A DNA stretch of 64,000 nucleotides from Actinopolymorpha singaporensis (lineage in GTDB: Bacteria; Actinomycetota; Actinomycetes; Propionibacteriales; Actinopolymorphaceae), in contig NZ_LT629732.1 of the NCBI RefSeq assembly GCF_900104745.1, forward strand, positions 434,001 through 498,000, written 5' to 3'. How positions within the stretch are numbered: position 1 is the stretch's first letter; each line of letters begins with the position of its first letter. This document shows, in pieces, positions 59,562-64,000 of this stretch. The translations under genes and the position numbers were made by a program. Below the pieces are notes generated by a model. That model was not told where the DNA came from and did not search any database. It saw only the letters and a program-made list of their open reading frames with translations.

Positions 59562-60110
59562 TCAGTCGGCGTCTTGGCCACGCAAGTGGGAGACCCCTTC
59601 GCGTTCGTCGGCCACCCGGTCGCGTTCGTCGGCCACCCGCTCGCGTTCGTCGGCCACCCGCTCGCGTTCGTCGGCCACCCGCTCGCGTTCGTCGGCCACC
59701 CGCTCGCGTTCGTCGGCTCGGTCGGCTCGTTGGTCGGCGGCGCGTTCTCGTTGCTCGATGAGCCGTTCACGCTTATCTGGGCCCAGCCGCCATTGATACG
59801 ACGCATCGTCGCGAATCCTTGCACTCTTCGCGCGAATTTCTGCCTCGGCCAGCCGGATTTCTTTGGCATCGCGCCGCGCCTCGGCGGCCCGCTCCCGCTG
59901 AGTGGCGGCAAGTCCGCGCAGATCTTGAGCCTCTCCACGCAGTCGAGCCAAGTCCCCGCGTGTTGGCTCATTGACGGGTGCGTCGTCCAAGCCCATATCG
60001 TCCATGGTACGCATCATGCCGCCTACCATGCGGAACGGTTGGCCAACCGCCCCTTTGACTCTGTTTCGTGCACCTGTCTTTACACTTGGGCCGATCGTCT
60101 GCTCTGTCAT
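59562..60110 (-). CDS. Arg/Glu-rich heptad-repeat protein (ADERERV repeats)
   Basis: A 182-residue protein from ATG 60110 (a longer frame begins at 60242). The first ~60 residues include VKGAVGQPFRMVGG and acidic DDMGLDDAP; residues ~60-130 are a charged helix (RLRGEAQDLRGLAATQRERA); the C-terminal ~60 residues are nearly perfect copies of the 7-residue unit ADERERV. One unit per heptad gives a continuous, strongly charged single helix or coiled coil. No enzyme motif. It belongs with two similar proteins at 61215-61649 and 63388-63906. Confidence 0.72.
   Translation of the reverse strand: MTEQTIGPSVKTGARNRVKGAVGQPFRMVGGMMRTMDDMGLDDAPVNEPTRGDLARLRGEAQDLRGLAATQRERAAEARRDAKEIRLAEAEIRAKSARIRDDASYQWRLGPDKRERLIEQRERAADQRADRADERERVADERERVADERERVADERERVADERDRVADEREGVSHLRGQDAD
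59601..59705. repeat. Five tandem 21-bp repeats inside the heptad gene
   Basis: The 21-base unit GCGTTCGTCGGCCACCCGCTC starts at 59601, 59622, 59643, 59664 and 59685, with a partial sixth at 59706. Near identity at the DNA level, including silent positions, shows recent expansion by slippage or recombination. It codes on the minus strand for the ADERERV heptads. Confidence 0.9.
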
Positions 60111-60394
60111 TATCGGCTTCGTTCTGGCGGGGGTCGGCGAGCAGGCTTGCCCGTCTTGCTCGCAACCAGCCGGATCAAGGGCACATTTGTGGCGGGTCAA
60201 CAAGACGGCGTAGTCAGACCGTAGTGGTGGCCGGGAGCGCATGCGATTAGCTGGACCTCACAGCGTCGAGCGTGGGTGTTCGTCCCATTTCAGGGGCCAA
60301 TCGGAGAGCCGGGTGATCGCCCGGCCAGAATGCCGAAGTCGCGGAAAACGGGCCAGTTCCTATACGCGTTCACGCCTCGGCCGGACCGCATTGG

Positions 60395-60895
60395 TCAGGA
60401 CTCCGGCCCCGGAGGATCAACGCCCGGCGGAAACGCTGCCGGTTCATGGGCAACCGTGGCGAGGATCTCCTGAGCCGGCACGGCGCAAGCCGGGCTCGCT
60501 GCCATGACCATCGCGGCCTCGGCCCGCACGGGATCGGTGTCAAAGGGGATGATCAGCAGATGCACGTTGGGAAGCTCAGGGAAGGTCACCGTGACCAGGG
60601 CGCACGGCTGAGTCGTGTACCAGCCGACCCTGACCACCCGGCCGCTCACCCGGATGCGCACTAACCGGTCCTCCCAGCCGTGAGGGGCGAGCATAAGGCA
60701 TTCGGAGGATCCGCTGCACCACTCGTCGACGCCGACGATCAGTCCCGGGAGTTCGAGGAGAGGGTCGTTCGACTGCGGCCACCAAGCGCCATGAACCAGG
60801 GCGCAGCGCGAGAGCGACGGCCCCCACCTCAAACGTGCGCTGATGATCGACGGCTCCGCGTCCCAGGGGCGGGAGCTACTGGCCATCCAAGCCAC
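60395..60895 (-). CDS. DUF5994 family protein
   Basis: A 166-residue protein. The DUF5994 pattern is visible: VHGAWWPQSNDPLLELPGLI in the first third, RIRVSGRVVRVGWYTTQPCAL in the middle (quoted in part as VVRVGWYTTQP), VTVTFPELPNVHLLIIPFDTDP and a C-terminal alanine-rich helix AEAAMVMAASP. The family is actinobacterial and uncharacterised, often next to ANTAR regulators. No signal peptide. It lies between two heptad-repeat genes. Confidence 0.78.
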   Translation of the reverse strand: MAWMASSSRPWDAEPSIISARLRWGPSLSRCALVHGAWWPQSNDPLLELPGLIVGVDEWCSGSSECLMLAPHGWEDRLVRIRVSGRVVRVGWYTTQPCALVTVTFPELPNVHLLIIPFDTDPVRAEAAMVMAASPACAVPAQEILATVAHEPAAFPPGVDPPGPES

Positions 60896-61214
60896 AGGGG
60901 CTCCTTTCGCTGCCGACGAGTGACATCACCACCAGGTCATGCCACCTCCGGCAGCGACGAGACCCGGAGCATCCAGCGATCGCTGGTCAACGCCGAGATC
61001 CGACGTCTGCGTCGATGAGCATCAGGCAGGGGCGGCAGACATGTACGACTCTGAGTCGACTGTCGCCGCTCGGAATACCAACGACCCTACGCGGAATCGC
61101 TCCCGAATAGCCAGGCTTGCCTGGTTGGATCTCGGCAAGGTTAGGCCGAAGAATGGGGCGGGTCGGCTGATTTCAAAGCGGCCCTGCACTGTACCGCGCG
61201 CCTACACTCAAGCC
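60896..61214. other. Divergent intergenic region between DUF5994 and second heptad gene
   Basis: About 320 bases. A plus-strand open frame from 60939 leads into the heptad gene but its sequence is not protein-like before ATG 61215. TACACT at 61202-61207 could be a -10 just ahead of that ATG, implying an almost leaderless message; no clear -35. Confidence 0.3.
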
Positions 61215-61649
61215 ATGGGCACAGGCCAGGACGGCGACACTTTCATCGACATGGCCCTCCGCAGGAGACGGCGGGACGCCGAACGGCGTCGTCAGGCCAC
61301 GGCGGAGCGGGGGAGCGCGGCACAGGAGCGCGTCGACTCCGAACAGACCCGTAAGCTCGCGGCGATGGTACGAAGGCACTCGGCCGATCGACGTCTCCGC
61401 CTCGCCAACCCGCAGGGCTCCGGGCTCGGTGGTCAAGTTCACGCCGTGAGCTGTCCGACCCCGGACGCAGACCGCGACGCCCACGAGCGGCGGCAGATGG
61501 CCGATGCCCGCGACGCGGCTACCGACGAACGAGAACGTCGCGCAGACAAACGTGACGCAGTCGCAGACGAGCGGGATCACCTCGCGGACCTTCAAGAGGC
61601 CCAGCTGGATGAGCGTGAACGCGGCCTGGACACGACGGCCGGGGCGTAG
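61215..61649 (+). CDS. Arg/Glu-rich coiled-coil protein, second of the group
   Basis: A 144-residue protein starting MGTGQDGDTFIDMALRRRRR. The whole length is highly charged; the last ~55 residues hold heptad units of the same kind as the first protein but more varied (AATDERERRADKRDAVADER in pieces: TDERERRADKR, AVADERDHLADL). No membrane helix or catalytic motif. Convergent with the GAF-ANTAR gene. Confidence 0.62.
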   Translation: MGTGQDGDTFIDMALRRRRRDAERRRQATAERGSAAQERVDSEQTRKLAAMVRRHSADRRLRLANPQGSGLGGQVHAVSCPTPDADRDAHERRQMADARDAATDERERRADKRDAVADERDHLADLQEAQLDERERGLDTTAGA

Positions 61650-61816
61650 CCCAGGGCATTACGAGTGCGCTCGGGGTGCGCCAGGTCGTTTGGATCGTGC
61701 TGGGTTAGTGCGGACTCCCCGTTGATTGGGGATCTGCCTTGGTTGGGCTGAGGGGTCCGAGGCTTCGGGGCTCCAGTGGACTGGCTGCATGTTCGCGGTG
61801 AGCAGGCCGGGGGATT

Positions 61817-62701
61817 TCAAGGCTTCTGGTCTGGGGCCGGTTGATGGTTGTCCTCATCGATCCGGTCGTGGGGTGTCGGGTTGGGTGTTTGGTTCGGTGG
61901 GGGGCCGGAGCGGGCGCGTCCACCGCTTCGTCGGGTGTGGCGTGGCTTGGTTCGGGGTTCTGTCGGCGTGGCCAGGATCGGCTTGGTGTCGCGCTCGCCG
62001 GCGGCGATCTGGCGGGCGACCTCGGTGAGCATGAGTCGGTTGCTTCGAACGTATGCACGCAGCATGTGAAAGGCTTGGTCGACCCGGATGCCGCCGAGTG
62101 CGGCGAGGATTCCCTTGGCTTGTTCGATAGGGACGCGGCTGTCGAGAGCGGTTTGGAGCTGTCCGGCGCGGACGTGCGCGTCCTCCGCGGCGCGTTGGCC
62201 AACGACGGCGATGGCGGTTACCTCGGCGAGAGCATGGATGAGCCTCTCCTGGTCAGCCGTGACCGCGGTGGTGTGGGTGGCGAACAGCCCCAGGGCGCCG
62301 ATCGTCTGGCCAGCTGTTTGCAGGGGCATCACGTGGACGGCAAGAATGCCGGCCTGATCGGCGAGTTGGGCGAATGCCGGCCACCGGCTGGGATCTGTCA
62401 CCAGATCGGTTTCGCTGACTTGCTGCTCCAAGGTGTACCCATCTACACACGGTCCCTCGACATGGTCCTCGTCCGCGGACGGGAACAAGACCCGCAGCAG
62501 GGCCGACTCACCAGACGAGGCCGCGAGCCGCAGTCCTGCGATGGGACTGGGCAGCATGACACAGCTCGCGGCGAGGTGGAACAGACTCGTGCAGTTGCTG
62601 GCGAGCAAGCGCAGTAGGTGGGCCTCTGCCTCCGCCGGAATCGGTTCGGCGGCGACGCCGACACGTACGGTCGGGTCAGGTGAGGATTGATGTCGCGTCA
62701 T
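61817..62701 (-). CDS. GAF and ANTAR domain RNA-binding regulator
   Basis: A 294-residue protein. Residues ~25-160 are a GAF sensor (EQQVSETDLVTDPSRWPAFA, GILAVHVMPLQTAGQTIGAL in parts). An ANTAR RNA-binding domain follows (~175-235): QLQTALDSRVPIEQAKGIL and FHMLRAYVRSNRLMLTEVAR; ANTAR proteins prevent termination by binding paired hairpins in nascent RNA. A ~55-residue Pro/Lys/Arg-rich disordered tail is added. ATG 62701 with GAGGGAT upstream; GTG 62716 is an alternative. It is the only recognisable regulator in the cluster and may control the heptad-repeat genes. Confidence 0.87.
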   Translation of the reverse strand: MTRHQSSPDPTVRVGVAAEPIPAEAEAHLLRLLASNCTSLFHLAASCVMLPSPIAGLRLAASSGESALLRVLFPSADEDHVEGPCVDGYTLEQQVSETDLVTDPSRWPAFAQLADQAGILAVHVMPLQTAGQTIGALGLFATHTTAVTADQERLIHALAEVTAIAVVGQRAAEDAHVRAGQLQTALDSRVPIEQAKGILAALGGIRVDQAFHMLRAYVRSNRLMLTEVARQIAAGERDTKPILATPTEPRTKPRHTRRSGGRARSGPPPNQTPNPTPHDRIDEDNHQPAPDQKP

Positions 62702-62902
62702 GGCGATCCCTCGCACGTAGCCGGGAAGGTGCCGTATCTGCGTCAGAGTCTCGGCGGCGCGAGTTCTCCCCTAGAACTCCGCACGCACCCGACATCTCGT
62801 ACTTTGCGGTCTACGCCTGGATGACGACATTGCGTACTTCCGTAAAGGAAGTTACCACCCTCGCGGTCCGCAACGAGCGATGTCAAGGAGCACACTGGAA
62901 GT

Positions 62903-63391
62903 GTGTCCGGGCAGGACTGGCATCGGGTTGTTCGCCGCGAGGGGCCGCCGGAGGAACACCGGCCGCTCCCCGCAGGCGGACGACGATACGAAGGTATCGG
63001 AATCGAACTCGCGCCGGCACCAGCCGACAGCGCCCCGCGCATCTCCTCGGCTGAGGCGATCCGAACGTTCGAGGCCACTTGGGGGCTGCGCTGGCACAGC
63101 CACGTACCTCCCGACGCCGACCTGATGACCGCCACGAACGGTGTGTTCCATTTCGACCCCGGCCCCGGCCTCGCCTTCGCCACCACCTTCACCAACCGGC
63201 TGGTCTGGGTACTGACATGGCGAGGCGTCCACCCCCTCCTACGCAAGGCGTCCAGCCGCACCCCATACGGTCAGGATTACGGCGAAGCCGGACTCGTTGA
63301 CGGGACAGCCATCTTCGACGCCCAGACGGCCGAACTCCTCGCCGTCCTCGAAAACGGCTCCGAACTCCCCCCGTCCGCCGCCCAGGCCTAG
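62903..63391 (+). CDS. Hypothetical secreted-type or soluble protein
   Basis: A 162-residue frame from GTG 62903. Begins with a polar Arg/Pro-rich stretch, then ISSAEAIRTFEATWGLRWHS, FHFDPGPGLAFATTF and RLVWVLTWRGVHPLL, ending ELLAVLENGSELPPS. It reads as a compact alpha/beta domain; no signal peptide. No family recognised. Its stop overlaps the third heptad gene by 4 bases, convergent. Confidence 0.55.
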   Translation: MSGQDWHRVVRREGPPEEHRPLPAGGRRYEGIGIELAPAPADSAPRISSAEAIRTFEATWGLRWHSHVPPDADLMTATNGVFHFDPGPGLAFATTFTNRLVWVLTWRGVHPLLRKASSRTPYGQDYGEAGLVDGTAIFDAQTAELLAVLENGSELPPSAAQA

Positions 63392-63906
63392 TCGGGCTTC
63401 TGCTCGTGTTGGGGCAGCCGTTGTTCGCACTGGTCCAGCAGGCTTTCGCGTTGGTCGAGAAGGCGTTCGCGGTCGTCGAAGAGGCGCTGGCGGTCTTGGG
63501 CCTGGTCCTCGCGTTCGCCGGCGATCCGGTCACGTTCGTCGGCTACCTGGTCGCGTCGGTCGCCGTCGGCTTCGCGTTGGTCGGAGATCCAGTCTCGGTA
63601 GTCGGCGGCCAGGTCTCGTTCCGCAGCGGCCCGTTCATGCTCGTCCGGGCCGAGGGTGCCTGGCTGGTCGATGAGTCCTCGGCGGGTGTCGGCGGCCAGC
63701 TGGCGGAGGAGGGCCGCAAAGGTTCGATTGGCCACTGCACGGAAGCGTTCGGCCGCGGCGAGTTGGCGGCAGCGGTACGCCTCGTCGGCTTCGCCGGCTT
63801 GCTCGGCGCCGTCATGAGCCGCGCGGTGGCGCAGCTGCGCGGCGAAGCTCCGCTTGTTCGCGGCCTGCTCGTGCAGCTTCTCGGTGGAGTACAGCCTTGG
63901 GTCCAC
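63388..63906 (-). CDS. Arg/Glu-rich coiled-coil protein, third of the group
   Basis: A 172-residue protein from ATG 63906. The N-terminal ~75 residues form an alanine-rich helical region (ANKRSFAAQLRHRAAHDG, CRQLAAAERFRAVANRTF); the rest is a charged heptad region (AAERDLAADYRDWISDQR, QVADERDRIAGERED, LFDDRERLLDQRESLLDQ). Same general build as the other two heptad proteins but with degenerate repeats, so divergence rather than recent copying. No catalytic motif. The last 94 bases of the window upstream of it show no gene. Confidence 0.65.
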   Translation of the reverse strand: MDPRLYSTEKLHEQAANKRSFAAQLRHRAAHDGAEQAGEADEAYRCRQLAAAERFRAVANRTFAALLRQLAADTRRGLIDQPGTLGPDEHERAAAERDLAADYRDWISDQREADGDRRDQVADERDRIAGEREDQAQDRQRLFDDRERLLDQRESLLDQCEQRLPQHEQKPD

Positions 63907-64000
63907 TTCGGGGCATCTGTCGCTTTGCTGTGCGCTGGGCTAGCGCCAAGGGTACGTCTGTGCAGGTCAGGGCGTCGAGACTGTAGGAGTGTCGACCCGA

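Noticed and set aside
59601-59705. CRISPR array
   Set aside because: The repeats are directly adjacent with no spacers and are in frame in a coding region; no cas genes are present.
59400-60224. Plus-strand frame with repeated FVGHPLA units
   Set aside because: It is the antisense reading of the 21-bp repeats; the minus-strand reading gives the helical ADERERV heptads and fits two sister genes.

Overview
The window reads as a chromosome segment of a high-GC, filament-type actinobacterium. GC is about 70%, GTG starts are frequent, short 4-bp gene overlaps are common, and there are many secreted carbohydrate enzymes, two-component systems, an ANTAR regulator and WapI/DUF222-HNH type genes. The gene types suggest a soil or plant-litter saprophyte in the Propionibacteriales range (Actinopolymorpha/Kribbella-like); that assignment is an inference from gene content, not a measurement.

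Left part (1-20.6 kb): sugar and sugar-acid metabolism. A partial MFS exporter is followed by an IlvD/Edd sugar-acid dehydratase, a metabolite:H+ symporter, a phytanoyl-CoA-type dioxygenase, an SMP-30 lactonase, a 2-hydroxyacid dehydrogenase, a very large secreted phosphodiester-glycosidase/metallophosphoesterase fusion, a secreted GH30 enzyme with a carbohydrate-binding tail, a nucleoside hydrolase, a uronate-dehydrogenase-like enzyme, a second MFS protein and a secreted GH2 enzyme. Together they could release plant or microbial glycosides outside the cell and route the uronic and aldonic acids inside.

Middle part (20.6-33.4 kb): a multi-membrane-span patatin-like lipase, a translationally coupled flavin electron-transfer operon (ferric-reductase-like protein, FMN-binding protein, ApbE flavinyltransferase), a divergent OmpR-type two-component system with three 11-bp-phased direct repeats between them, a separate methenyl-THF cyclohydrolase overlapping a FolD that has lost the lysine needed for cyclohydrolase activity, and a NarL-type two-component system divergent from two small membrane proteins across a repeat-rich operator region.

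33.4-48.9 kb: a zone of gene decay mixed with good genes. Broken items are an LLM-oxidoreductase tail, a frameshifted TauE, a DUF222-HNH gene with a single amber stop, an ArsR remnant, and an ABC exporter reduced to pieces with an internal inversion. Intact items include beta-carbonic anhydrase, an OsmC protein, a MASE1-only membrane protein, a YcaQ-type DNA glycosylase, cytochrome bd (cydAB), several methyltransferases, a Tat-exported beta-helix protein and an NlpC-like protein.

48.9-64 kb: accessory-looking DNA. After an alcohol dehydrogenase and a serine hydrolase the base composition drops and small orphan genes dominate (DUF6082, GNAT, LmbE deacetylase, small membrane proteins, a decayed WapI-type immunity gene). 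At 59086-59127 lies an exact 3' half of a tRNA-Thr(TGT) without its 5' half, the usual scar of tRNA-targeted integration. To its right sit three arginine/glutamate-rich heptad-repeat proteins grouped with a DUF5994 protein and a GAF-ANTAR regulator. This is the strongest candidate for an undescribed module.
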